From Inhella inkyongensis (lineage in GTDB: Bacteria > Pseudomonadota > Gammaproteobacteria > Burkholderiales > Burkholderiaceae_C): a stretch of 64,000 nucleotides of DNA. The notes beneath the pieces are model-generated. The model was not told the origin of the DNA. It did not search any database and saw only the letters and a program-made list of their open reading frames with translations. This document shows positions 19,159-27,941 of this stretch, one piece after another. The position numbers and the translations under genes are program-made. Location: NCBI RefSeq assembly GCF_005952805.1, contig NZ_CP040709.1, forward strand, positions 558,001 through 622,000, written 5' to 3'. Numbering within the stretch: the stretch's first letter is position 1; each line of letters begins with the position of its first letter.

Positions 19159-21762
19159 ATGCCCGAGATGCAAGCTCACTCCCCACGGCGCAAGCGAGTG
19201 CATCGCCGGCGTGCCGCCCGCTCACAAGGCCCAGGTCCGCTCGCGTTGTCCTGGAAGACCGGCCTGGCGGCCCTGATGGCTCTTGCCTGTTTGGCGGCAG
19301 CGCTGGGCTTGGCGGTTCAACACCCATTGGGTGCTGGGCCGGCCGTCGCTGGGGTGCTGACCGTGAGCCTGCTGGCGCGCTATTTCTGGATCCTCTGGCC
19401 GGCCTGGATGTTGGCCCTGCTGCCGCTGGCGGCGGGAGCGCCGTGGACCGGCTGGCTGTGGCTGGGGGAGTGGGATCTGTGGGTGTTGGCTTCGGCGGCG
19501 GGCGGTTATGCGGCCATCAGTGGGCCGCACCGCCAACCGCTCCCCGCTGTTCAACCCCCATGGCGGCGTGAGCTGCGGTGGCGCAGCGCGGCCTGGGTCA
19601 GTGGACTGGCCCTGTTGGTCAGCCTGTGCCTGGCGGCGGAGTTGGGTATTCAGGATGCCGGGGGCTGGGCCTTGGGTCTGTACGACACCCCACATGAGCC
19701 CGGCATGGCGCTGCGCAGCGTCAAGGCGGCCCTGGCGATGGGTTTGATGTTGCCTTTGTGGTTGCGCAGCGCCCGGCGTGCGCCACAGGCTCTGACGCCC
19801 GCGCTGCTGCTGGGGGTGGGGGCATTGGCGGCGCTGAGTGCGGCCGGGGTGTTGATCGAGCACTTGCGCTACCAGGGCTGGCAGCTCAGTGCGCTGGACT
19901 ACGAATTGAGCGGCGCCTATTGGGAGGCGCACTTTGGCGCGGCGGTGGCGCCGGCGATGCTGGTGCTATGCCTGCCCTTTGCTGTGCTGGCGGTCATGCG
20001 ACGTCGAAGTCCCTTGGGCTTTGTTGTGAGCTCGGGGGCGCTGATCCTGAGCTTGCTGGCGCTGCTGGCCCTGTGGAGCGCCAAGGTCGGGCTGGCCCTC
20101 GTGGCGTCATCGGGCCTGATGGCCTATCTGTCATGGCGTCAGCGTCAGATGTTGCGCAGCGGGGTCAGCGATCCGGCTTCCAGCTGGTTCCCGGGCAAGG
20201 TACCCACCGACGCCGATCGGCCCGCCTCCCGCGGGCCTGCATTTGCGGCGTTGGCGCTGTTGTGTTTGCTCGGGGGCGCGGTGGCCTGGCGACTGCAGCC
20301 GCTGGGCGGCAGTCGTGCCGTGTGGGGCATTGCCGTCGTGGTGATGCTGCTGATGTTGCAGCCTGGGCCTAGCGCGCAGGCCACGCAGAAGCAGCGCGGC
20401 CTTAGCTTTGCGCTCGGGGGGCTGGTGGCCCTGGCATTGGTTGGCCTGACCCTATTGATTGCCGAAGGCCTGCCGCGTGTGAGCTACCTGGCATTTGCGC
20501 TGGCATCGGGCTTGAGCCTGTTGCTCGCGCGTTGGACGCGACGCGGTCAGGCGCCCTGGAACTCTCCGCTGGCCGACGCCCTGCGCGCCATGGTCTGGCT
20601 GTGGGCGCTGGGCTTGGTGGCGGTCATGTCCTGGACCTGGGCCGGCGAGGCGGTCTGGGCCTGGGCCTGGTGGCCTTTGCTGGTCTTGGCGCTGGCCTGG
20701 CCCTTGAGCCAGGACCGCAGCCTGGGCGGCGCCTTCATCGATTTGGGTTGGCGCAGCCGGCTGGCGGGGGTCATGGCTCTCTTGCTGGGTGCTGCGGCCT
20801 TGAGCTTTGCAGCGCCAGGTGGTGGCATGGGGGCTTTGGCGCGCTGGGGTGAGTCCCACTGGCCCAAGCGGTTGCAGCACTGGGGTGAGGCGCTGGATGT
20901 TCTGGAACATCGTCAGGCTTGGGGGTTTGGCGTGGGGGCCGGTCGATTTGCGGCGCTGTATCAGGCCAATGCGCCGCTGGACATGCAGCCGCCGGACTAC
21001 CGCTGGCGCCATGCGCCCGATGGTCCCTTGCTGCGCTTGGCAGCGGGCACGCATTCCCTGGCTGCCTCGGAGTGGTTGCGGCTCAACCAGCACATTGCGG
21101 CGGCCCCGCCCGACTTGCGCCTGCGCCTGCAGGCCCGTGCCGCAGAGCCGGTCAGCCTGCGGGCCGAGGTTTGTCAGAAGCATTTGTTTGAACCCATTGC
21201 CTGCCGCAGCCAAGACTTTGCGTTAGCGACCTCGGCGCAAGGCTGGCGTACTTTTGACCTGCCCCTGGGGGGCTCCGGTGAACTGGAGCGCAGCGGGCCT
21301 TGGTCCCCTGGTTTGGTGTTCAGTCTGGCACTCACCCAGCCGGGCCAGCGTGTGGACTTGCGCGCCCTGTCGCTGCAGGGGCGCGATGGGGTGGAGTTGC
21401 TGCGCAATGGCGACCTGGCGCAGGACCTCGCGCATTGGTTCCCGAGCGCGCACCGCAACCCCTGGCCCTGGCAACTCCAGAGCCTGCCCCTGCACGTCTT
21501 GTTGGAGCAGGGCGCTGTGGGCTTGGCCTTGGGGGCTTGGTTGCTCACTTTGGCGTTGGCGCGCCTGGGCTTCGGCAGTGCTCGCCTGCACCCCTTGGCG
21601 CCAGCCCTGGCCGCATCGCTGCTTGGCTTTGCGGTCTTGGGTCTGACTGAGACTTTGGTGGACAGCGGCCGCGTCGCCTTTCTGGCGCTGACCTTGTTGG
21701 CCCTGGGCCTGGGCCTGCGCGCCACACCGCCGGTTCAGCCCGCGCCTGCGCCAGCGCTGTGA
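19159..21762 (+). CDS. Large polytopic membrane protein, O-antigen-ligase/Wzy-like, with a soluble beta-rich insert
   Basis: This 867-residue protein has about twelve to fourteen hydrophobic segments. A stretch near residue 595, EHRQAWGFGVGAGRFAALY, matches the G-x-G-x-G-xF signature of the Wzy_C / O-antigen ligase family. It is followed by a soluble region of about 170 residues (containing LRAEVCQKHLFEPIACRSQDF and WRTFDLPLGGSGE) that reads like a jelly-roll carbohydrate-binding domain, and then the last membrane helices. It probably polymerises or ligates a surface glycan. The ATG at 19159 is divergent from the solute-binding protein gene. The 3' end overlaps rep by four bases. Confidence 0.65.
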   Translation: MPEMQAHSPRRKRVHRRRAARSQGPGPLALSWKTGLAALMALACLAAALGLAVQHPLGAGPAVAGVLTVSLLARYFWILWPAWMLALLPLAAGAPWTGWLWLGEWDLWVLASAAGGYAAISGPHRQPLPAVQPPWRRELRWRSAAWVSGLALLVSLCLAAELGIQDAGGWALGLYDTPHEPGMALRSVKAALAMGLMLPLWLRSARRAPQALTPALLLGVGALAALSAAGVLIEHLRYQGWQLSALDYELSGAYWEAHFGAAVAPAMLVLCLPFAVLAVMRRRSPLGFVVSSGALILSLLALLALWSAKVGLALVASSGLMAYLSWRQRQMLRSGVSDPASSWFPGKVPTDADRPASRGPAFAALALLCLLGGAVAWRLQPLGGSRAVWGIAVVVMLLMLQPGPSAQATQKQRGLSFALGGLVALALVGLTLLIAEGLPRVSYLAFALASGLSLLLARWTRRGQAPWNSPLADALRAMVWLWALGLVAVMSWTWAGEAVWAWAWWPLLVLALAWPLSQDRSLGGAFIDLGWRSRLAGVMALLLGAAALSFAAPGGGMGALARWGESHWPKRLQHWGEALDVLEHRQAWGFGVGAGRFAALYQANAPLDMQPPDYRWRHAPDGPLLRLAAGTHSLAASEWLRLNQHIAAAPPDLRLRLQARAAEPVSLRAEVCQKHLFEPIACRSQDFALATSAQGWRTFDLPLGGSGELERSGPWSPGLVFSLALTQPGQRVDLRALSLQGRDGVELLRNGDLAQDLAHWFPSAHRNPWPWQLQSLPLHVLLEQGAVGLALGAWLLTLALARLGFGSARLHPLAPALAASLLGFAVLGLTETLVDSGRVAFLALTLLALGLGLRATPPVQPAPAPAL

Positions 21763-23792
21763 GCGCCTTTCCGCTCAACCCGGCCCAAATGGCCGCGGTC
21801 AATCATTTGCACAGCCCTTGTTTGGTGCTGGCCGGTGCGGGCTCGGGCAAAACGCGGGTGATCACGCAAAAAATCGGCCGGCTGCTCCAGCATGGCCTGC
21901 GCCCCGAGCAGATCGCCGCCATCACCTTCACCAACAAGGCCGCACAAGAGATGCGCGAGCGCGCCAAGGAGTTGGTGGGGCCCAAGGCGGCGCGCAAGCT
22001 CACGATCTCGACTTTTCACGCGCTGGGCGTGCGCTTCTTGCGCGAGGAGGGCGTGCACCTCGGACTGAAGCCGGCCTTTTCAATTCTCGATAGCGACGAC
22101 GTCGTTGGTTTGATCCGCGACTGCGCCAACACCACCGATGTCAAGCTGCCCAAGATCTGGCAGTGGCAGATCTCGATGTGGAAGAACGAGGGCCTGGATG
22201 CCGGCGGGGCGCTGGCGGTGGCCGAGAGCGACGCCGAGCGCCAGGCCGCCGTGATCTTCCAGGCCTATAGCGAACGCTTGGCCGCCTTCCAGGCGGTGGA
22301 CTTCGACGACCTGATCGGCCTGCCATTGAAGCTGCTCAGCACGAACACCGAGGTGGCCGAGCGCTGGCAGCAACGCTTTCGCCATGTGCTGATCGACGAG
22401 GTGCAAGACACCAATGCCGTGCAGTACGCCTTGCTCAAGGCTTTGGTGGGTCGGGAGGGTCTCTTCACGGCCGTGGGCGATGACGACCAGAGCATTTACG
22501 GCTGGCGCGGCGCCACGCTGGAAAACCTTAAAAGCCTGCAGACCGACTACCCCTCATTGGAAGTGATCGCGTTGGAGCAGAACTACCGCTCCACCTCGGC
22601 CATCCTGCGCGCGGCCAACCATGTGATTGCCTCCAACCCCAAGCTGTTTGAAAAGAAGCTGTGGAGCGAACTGGGTGAGGGCGAGGCGGTGGCTGTGCTG
22701 GAGTGTGACGACGAGCAGCACGAGGCCGAGCGCGCCGTGGCCCGCCTGGTGGCCAAGAAGAACGCCGACGGTGCCAATGGCAAGTGGAGCGACTGCGCCA
22801 TCCTCTACCGCGCCAACCACCAGGCCAAGCTTTTCGAGCAGGCCCTGCGGCGCGCACAGGTGCCCTACAAGGTCAGCGGCGGCCAGAGCTTTTTCGAGCG
22901 CGCCGAGATCAAAGACCTGTGCGCTTGGCTGCGCCTCTTGGTCAACCCCGACGACGACCCGGCCTTTCTGCGCGCCGTCGCCACCCCGAAGCGCGGTATC
23001 GGCCACCAGACCCTGGCGGCCTTGGGACAATTTGCCGGCGCGCGCAAGATCAGTCTGTTCGAGGCGCTGTTCCACGACAGCCTGGACACCGTGATGAGCC
23101 CGCGCCAGTTGCATGGCCTGCACGAGTTTGGCCGCTATGTACAGGACCTGACCGCACGCGCTCAGTCCGCCGTGGGTGCTGAGCCGGCGCGTGAACTCAC
23201 CATGAGTTGGCTCGAAGAGATTGGTTATGAAGGCCATTTGTCGACCATCGACGACAGTGAAAAGGCGGCGGCCAATCGCTGGAGCAATGTGCTGGACTTC
23301 GTCGACTGGATCGCGCGGCGCTGCGGGGGCGGCAAGGACGGCGAGCGCGAGGAATGCCATCTGCTGGATGTGGCCCAGACCTTGAACGTGATCCTCAGCC
23401 TGATGGAGCGCGGCGATGAGCAGGATCAGCTGGTGCTCTCCACCTTGCACGCCTCCAAGGGCCTGGAGTGGCCGCATGTGGTGCTGGCCTCGCTGGTCGA
23501 GGGCCTGCTGCCCTTTCATAGCGATGACAACCCCATCACGCCCGAGCGCCTGGCCGAAGAGCGCCGGCTGATGTATGTGGGCATCACGCGGGCACGTCGG
23601 ACCCTGGGTGTGAGCGTGCTCAAGCGACGCAAGAAGGGCCGCGAGATGATCATTGCCCGCCCCAGCCGCTTTGTGGAAGAGATGAAGCTGGGCGAGGGCG
23701 GCCCCAAGCGCGACCCGCGCGCCGCCTTGTTGGAACTGCGCGCCCGCATGGCCGCCGAGGTGGCGGCGCGGGAGGGTGAGGAAAAGATCTAG
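21759..23792 (+). CDS. rep: ATP-dependent DNA helicase Rep (UvrD/Rep superfamily 1A)
   Basis: This 677-residue helicase has the expected motif order: Q-motif and Walker A (LNPAQMAAV, LAGAGSGKTRVI), Ia (ITFTNKAAQEMRER), DExQ box VLIDEVQDTN, QSIYGWRGA, ALEQNYRST, STLHASKGLEWPHV, and VGITRARRTL. Length matches Rep rather than UvrD. It translocates 3'-5' on single-stranded DNA and helps forks pass protein obstacles. The start is GTG at 21759 and overlaps the stop of the membrane protein gene (GTGA). That is an unusual operon partner, probably just tight packing. Confidence 0.93.
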   Translation: MSAFPLNPAQMAAVNHLHSPCLVLAGAGSGKTRVITQKIGRLLQHGLRPEQIAAITFTNKAAQEMRERAKELVGPKAARKLTISTFHALGVRFLREEGVHLGLKPAFSILDSDDVVGLIRDCANTTDVKLPKIWQWQISMWKNEGLDAGGALAVAESDAERQAAVIFQAYSERLAAFQAVDFDDLIGLPLKLLSTNTEVAERWQQRFRHVLIDEVQDTNAVQYALLKALVGREGLFTAVGDDDQSIYGWRGATLENLKSLQTDYPSLEVIALEQNYRSTSAILRAANHVIASNPKLFEKKLWSELGEGEAVAVLECDDEQHEAERAVARLVAKKNADGANGKWSDCAILYRANHQAKLFEQALRRAQVPYKVSGGQSFFERAEIKDLCAWLRLLVNPDDDPAFLRAVATPKRGIGHQTLAALGQFAGARKISLFEALFHDSLDTVMSPRQLHGLHEFGRYVQDLTARAQSAVGAEPARELTMSWLEEIGYEGHLSTIDDSEKAAANRWSNVLDFVDWIARRCGGGKDGEREECHLLDVAQTLNVILSLMERGDEQDQLVLSTLHASKGLEWPHVVLASLVEGLLPFHSDDNPITPERLAEERRLMYVGITRARRTLGVSVLKRRKKGREMIIARPSRFVEEMKLGEGGPKRDPRAALLELRARMAAEVAAREGEEKI

Positions 23793-23849
23793 GAGCGCCC
23801 CGTTGACCGCTCTGATCGAGTCTCATCCGGGCCCAGCGATTCGAGTGGC

Positions 23850-23873
23850 GCCGCCCCTTGACTAGGGGGCGGC
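23850..23873. terminator. G+C-rich hairpin between rep and a convergent small gene
   Basis: GCCGCCCC (23850-23857) pairs with GGGGCGGC (23866-23873) across an eight-base loop. There is no T tract on either side, so its role as a terminator for the two converging transcripts is only suggested by position. Confidence 0.4.
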
Positions 23874-23881
23874 AGAGGCAG

Positions 23882-24049
23882 TCAGCCCATGGCCTTGATT
23901 GAGTCGCCAGGAGCGGACTGAACTCCCTCCTTGCCGCACCAACTACAGCGATACCAGTAGTTCGGATGCGGATCGTTGGCCGGGATCTTTTGGGTGAACG
24001 TCCAGCGGTGCTGTCCGCTGAGGCAGGGGCGATCTGAATCGTTCTTCAA
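23882..24049 (-). CDS. Small CxxC zinc-ribbon-like protein, TTG start
   Basis: This is a 55-residue frame with no ATG at its head. The TTG at 24049 is preceded on the coding strand by AAAGGAG about seven to eight bases upstream, a good ribosome-binding site. The protein reads LKNDSDRPCLSGQHRW, later YWYRCSWCGKEG. Cys9, His14 and the pair Cys35-x-x-Cys38 could bind one zinc ion as a mini zinc ribbon. It lies 28 bases after the gene at 24078-24290 on the same strand and probably shares its transcript. The function is unknown. The composition is unlike a random frame: Trp, His and Cys cluster as in structured small proteins. Confidence 0.55.
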   Translation of the reverse strand: MKNDSDRPCLSGQHRWTFTQKIPANDPHPNYWYRCSWCGKEGVQSAPGDSIKAMG

Positions 24050-24077
24050 GGGGAAACTCCTTTGCTCTGGTCGACGG

Positions 24078-24290
24078 TCAGATGATTCCGTTGGTCTTCA
24101 GCCAAGTTCGCAGTGGCTTGTAGGAGCCAAATGCGTCGCTAGCTTGGGCTGCGGAGAGATGAATGTGGTTGGTGTGCCTGTCGCCTCCCATCGAAGGATG
24201 CCAGACCAGGGTGTCACCCCGGGCCAAAGTTTTGCTGACAAAGCCATCCGCTCTGGCTTCCCAGCCCTCTTCCCAGTTGGAATTGCTCAT
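24078..24290 (-). CDS. Small hypothetical cytoplasmic protein
   Basis: The protein is 70 residues from the ATG at 24290, preceded by AGGAGGAG six bases upstream. The sequence starts MSNSNWEEGWEARADGFVSK and contains a His-rich centre (HPSMGGDRHTNHIHLS). There is no signal peptide or membrane segment. I do not recognise a family. Together with the CxxC protein immediately downstream it forms a two-gene unit, 61 bases after the large lipoprotein gene on the same strand. Confidence 0.6.
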   Translation of the reverse strand: MSNSNWEEGWEARADGFVSKTLARGDTLVWHPSMGGDRHTNHIHLSAAQASDAFGSYKPLRTWLKTNGII

Positions 24291-24351
24291 GGTTTCTCCT
24301 CCTGATCGGTGAAGGGTTGAGTGGGGAGGCCAAGCTTCGCTAGGCCTCGGC

Positions 24352-26412
24352 TCAAGGAAAGACAAAGCTGGGCAGGCGCCGGATTTGCGTCACCGCCGAC
24401 TGCGGGCTCTCGATCTGGAAGGTCGATCCGTCCGCACTGAGGGCTCCCACCGTCTGGCTGCCCAGGCCATCGATCCAGGTCAGGCGCTGGCGGCCGTCGC
24501 TCAGGACTTCGGCGTTCTTGAGGGTCGAGAAGTCCACGCCTTCGCCATGCTGATCCTCTGGGGTGGCGGTGTAGCTGCCGGTGCAATCGGCATTCGCGTA
24601 CTGCCGGCCGATGGAGCGCGCAAAGTGCAGTGCGCCGGGCGCGGACACCTTGACCTCATAGACCTGGCTGAAGCCTTGGCCGTCGCAGGCCAGATGCCAG
24701 AAGCCCGAGAAGGTTGACGCCGCCGCGATCAGATTGGCCGCAGGCGTGGGGCTGGCGATGGAGACGCCGAGGCCGCTACCCGGCGCGCTGTTCAGGTAGA
24801 CGCTGAGCCCGCTGCCCGGCAGATTGAGAGACACATTGCCGCCGCAGTTGGTCGGGGCACCGTTCAGAGTGCAGTCATTGTTCTGACGCTGACGGAAGCC
24901 GGCGCTGGGCGCGTTCAGCGTGCTGCGGTCCACGCGGCCGGAATTCGTCCATTTGCGCGTGATGACCTGGGTGGCGGGGTCGGCGCTTTCGATGCGCACT
25001 TCGGCCGGAATGCCGGCCATCGCATTGCCGTTGGCGCGCAGGGCCAGGTCCCAGAAGGCATCGCTGCTGCCTACCGTGGGCAGGCTGCGGCTGTGGGCCT
25101 TGGTCATGGCGGAAAAACCCTTGGCGCCGGCCCAGAGGATGAAGGCATGCAGGCTGCCGTTGGCGCTCTTGACCGCAAAGGTCCGGCCATTCACGACACC
25201 AGCGTTGTCGACCATGTCAAAGCCGCCCTGAGGGTTGGCCTGCAAGCGCAGGGGGTTCGCGCTGCTGGCTTTGCAGTTGCCGCTGGAATCGCACTTGGTG
25301 CCGCCCGACACCAGATTGCCCTGGGCATCGAGGACGAGGTCTTGGCGCAAATTGGCGCTGTAGTTGCCATTGCTGCGCATGGCATCGATGCCGATCCAGT
25401 TGCCCGCCATTTCGGCAACGGGAATGTCCTGCAGCGGCAGCATCAGCGCCGGCTCCTGCACCCCGGCTTGGCTGGTGGGCAGAAGCGTCAGGCCCAGGCT
25501 GCTGGGTGCCAGATAGGTCTGGGCCATGCCCTGGCTGTCAGCCCAGCTGTAGCGGCAGTGGCCCAGGTCGCTGAGGCTGACTGCCGGGAAGCCACGCGGT
25601 GACATCCTCAGGGCTGGTGCGTCGACGTCGATCAACACGAGGTTGCCGCTATTGGGCTCCAAGGCCACCATGGCGCCGCTGCGCAGACCGTCGCAGCCGG
25701 CACTGGCCGGTTGCAGGAGCTGGCGCACGGCGGCCGGCGTGGCGCCACTCTGGGCCAGCGCACTGGCCAAGCCGCTCAAGGGAGTGCGAGCGGCCGTCAG
25801 GGCGGCCATCAGCGCGTCCAGTTTCTGATCGTGGGCATTGCCGGCCGTGCTGCTGTTGGCGGCCACCAGCGGGGCCGTCATGGGGTTCAGGCCGCTCAGG
25901 TCCACCTTGCCCTGCAGCGCCGTGCCCAGGGCGTCGATGCCGGCCTGGATGCCGGCCGGCGTCAGCTTGGCCTGGGCGGCGCTGTCGAAGTTGTCAAAGA
26001 AGTCCGGCGCCAGCTTGCCGGCCACGCGCGCGGTCACCAACTCGGTCAGTGGGCTGATGTTGACCGTGAAGCTGCCATTGCCGCTACCCTCGATCAGCGA
26101 GTGCAGCACGGTGCTGCCGCTGCTGGCTCGCAGCACGCAGGGCAGGCTGCCGTTGGGCAGGTCGACGGTGTAGACGCCATCGCTCTGCGCGGTGGCACTG
26201 CCGGTGCCGGCCGCGCACTTCACGCTGACCGTGGCGCCGCCCAGGGCTAGGCCGCGTGCGGCTGTGCCTTTCAAAGAGAGGGCCGGTAGGGGAGCCGGAG
26301 CCGGAGCCGGAGCCGGGGCCGGCGCGGCGGTGTCGCCCCCGCCGCCACAAGCGCTCAGCACCAAAGTGGTCAGCAGCAGGGCGGTGGCGCGTTCGTAGGC
26401 AGGGGTCGTCAT
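24352..26412 (-). CDS. Large secreted lipoprotein of unknown function
   Basis: This 686-residue protein has lipobox LVLSACGGGG (Cys22) followed by an Ala-Pro linker (about residues 29-42). The next section, SLKGTAARGLALGGATVSVKC... DGVYTVDLPNG, looks like a carboxypeptidase-regulatory-like or Ig-like beta domain. An alpha-rich section (LTELVTARVAGKLAPDFFDNF) comes after, and then a long beta-rich part with several Cys pairs (e.g. GTKCDSSGNCKASS, NNDCTLNGAPTNCGG). This is a common build of surface-exposed lipoproteins in Burkholderiales. ATG 26412 precedes the lipobox. The gene is divergent, across 86 bases, from the regulator gene. Confidence 0.72.
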   Translation of the reverse strand: MTTPAYERATALLLTTLVLSACGGGGDTAAPAPAPAPAPAPLPALSLKGTAARGLALGGATVSVKCAAGTGSATAQSDGVYTVDLPNGSLPCVLRASSGSTVLHSLIEGSGNGSFTVNISPLTELVTARVAGKLAPDFFDNFDSAAQAKLTPAGIQAGIDALGTALQGKVDLSGLNPMTAPLVAANSSTAGNAHDQKLDALMAALTAARTPLSGLASALAQSGATPAAVRQLLQPASAGCDGLRSGAMVALEPNSGNLVLIDVDAPALRMSPRGFPAVSLSDLGHCRYSWADSQGMAQTYLAPSSLGLTLLPTSQAGVQEPALMLPLQDIPVAEMAGNWIGIDAMRSNGNYSANLRQDLVLDAQGNLVSGGTKCDSSGNCKASSANPLRLQANPQGGFDMVDNAGVVNGRTFAVKSANGSLHAFILWAGAKGFSAMTKAHSRSLPTVGSSDAFWDLALRANGNAMAGIPAEVRIESADPATQVITRKWTNSGRVDRSTLNAPSAGFRQRQNNDCTLNGAPTNCGGNVSLNLPGSGLSVYLNSAPGSGLGVSIASPTPAANLIAAASTFSGFWHLACDGQGFSQVYEVKVSAPGALHFARSIGRQYANADCTGSYTATPEDQHGEGVDFSTLKNAEVLSDGRQRLTWIDGLGSQTVGALSADGSTFQIESPQSAVTQIRRLPSFVFP

Positions 26413-26498
26413 GGCAGGGGTTGGCGTTTTGGATGGGGGCAGTTTCAGATCCGCGAGCAGAGACAATGTGTCATTGGTGTCATCACCTTCTGTCCACC

Positions 26499-27941
26499 AT
26501 GCCTCGCCCATCCGCCCGCTCTGACGCCGCGCCGATCCTGTTGCTGGACCCGACACGCAATCTGCTGCGTTGCGGCGAGCAGGAATGGCGCGGCGCTGGA
26601 CGCTGGGAGGTGCTGCTGCTCTGCGAGTTGCAAAGCGCCGGCGATCGAGGTCTGGAACTGCACACGCTGCAAGCCGCCCTGCGGCAGGCGGGCCAGGGCC
26701 GAGCGCCGGATCGGACCGGGCTGCGCCGATTGCTGATGGCGACCGAGGCGCTGGTGGAGCAGGTGCTGGGCCCTGCGCGTGGTCGGCATCGAATCCGCTC
26801 GGCACCGCGCCGGCGCACGGTGGGGCCGTGGTTCTGGCACTTTGAAGCTGGAGAGTCCTGGCGAGTGCAGGCTAGGCGAACACGGGCGACAGTCTTGCCG
26901 ACCGACTCTGTGCCGCGCCTGCCGCTGGTCTGCACCCAGGGGAAGGATCTGCCCGAGTTGACGGGTTTACTCATCAAGAGCGACAGCCTGGGCGCTGGGG
27001 GCGAACTGGCCGAGGCACGGCGCTACCTGCGGCGGGCGCTGGCGCTGCCGAGCCTGAGCCCGGAGATGCGCGCCGTGCTGCGCCTGCGCGAGGCGAAATG
27101 GGCGCAGCGTGGCGGACAGCACGACGCGGCGCAGGCCTTGATGGAAAGCGTGTGGCGAGAGAGTGGCAGCGATTTGAGCCTGCGTCGCAGCGCCGAGCTG
27201 GCCCTCTTGCATCTGCGCTATCAAAGAGATGTTGCGAGCTTTGATGCGGTGGATCGACAACTGAGCCGTCTGCCGTGGACGCTGCATTGGGACTGTCGCA
27301 ATCTGGCGCAGCAGTCCAGCCTGTCGGCCCTGCTGCAACGGCGTCGAGCCATGCGTGCACTGCGCGGCGGCCATCGCGCGGCGGCACTGCGCCACCTGGC
27401 CCAGTCCGCCGCCAGCCTGAACGCGGCGATCTATCTGTGCTTGACGGAGCGCGACTACGAATACACCCAGAACTACCTGCTCAACCTGGCCCTGGTGCAT
27501 GGCACGGCCGCTGAGGCGGGGGACACCGCGCAGCGCAGCATGGCCTTCGCCTGCTACCGCGCCATGATTCTTTGCTGGGACGAGTTGGGCCTGGGCGGGG
27601 ATTCGGTGTGGGACTTCATCGGTATCGCCAATCTATGGCTCGAACATCCCGAGCAGCGTGCGGAATTTGGCCTGGGTCTGGCCTATGTGAAGAGCGATCC
27701 GGCGCATCTGGATTTCTATGTGGATACATTGGCGCGCGCCGAGGCGCTGGGCGAACCGCGCCAGCAACTGCACGCGGCCGTGAATCTGCTGCGTTTTGCG
27801 TGCGAGCGCAGGGTGTCGCACGGCGCGGCCCATCTGGAGTCCGCCCGCGCGCTGATCCTGGGGCTGCTGCAGACTCATCCCCCGATGCGCATTTACTGCC
27901 AGCGCGAGTTGCCCCTGGCTTGGGATATTTGGAATCAATGA
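26499..27941 (+). CDS. Winged-helix / helical-repeat transcriptional regulator-like protein
   Basis: This 480-residue protein starts with a region like an OmpR-type winged helix. APILLLDPTRNLLRCGEQEWRGAGRWEVLLLCEL has the strand-strand-helix pattern, followed by a possible recognition helix (DRTGLRRLLMATEALVEQVLG) and a basic RHRIRSAPRRR wing. The remaining 340 residues are alpha-helical pairs resembling TPR-type repeats (EARRYLRRALALPSLSPEMRAVLRLREAKWAQRGG). There is no receiver or membrane domain. It overlaps the TonB-dependent receptor gene by four bases (ATGA), so it probably regulates receptor expression. The DNA-binding call is inferred from pattern only. Confidence 0.55.
   Translation: MPRPSARSDAAPILLLDPTRNLLRCGEQEWRGAGRWEVLLLCELQSAGDRGLELHTLQAALRQAGQGRAPDRTGLRRLLMATEALVEQVLGPARGRHRIRSAPRRRTVGPWFWHFEAGESWRVQARRTRATVLPTDSVPRLPLVCTQGKDLPELTGLLIKSDSLGAGGELAEARRYLRRALALPSLSPEMRAVLRLREAKWAQRGGQHDAAQALMESVWRESGSDLSLRRSAELALLHLRYQRDVASFDAVDRQLSRLPWTLHWDCRNLAQQSSLSALLQRRRAMRALRGGHRAAALRHLAQSAASLNAAIYLCLTERDYEYTQNYLLNLALVHGTAAEAGDTAQRSMAFACYRAMILCWDELGLGGDSVWDFIGIANLWLEHPEQRAEFGLGLAYVKSDPAHLDFYVDTLARAEALGEPRQQLHAAVNLLRFACERRVSHGAAHLESARALILGLLQTHPPMRIYCQRELPLAWDIWNQ

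Noticed and set aside
26282..26330. Tandem GGAGCC-type hexamer repeats in the lipoprotein linker
   Set aside because: They encode the Ala-Pro linker after the lipobox, a common low-complexity feature, and the frame is intact. There is no evidence of phase variation.
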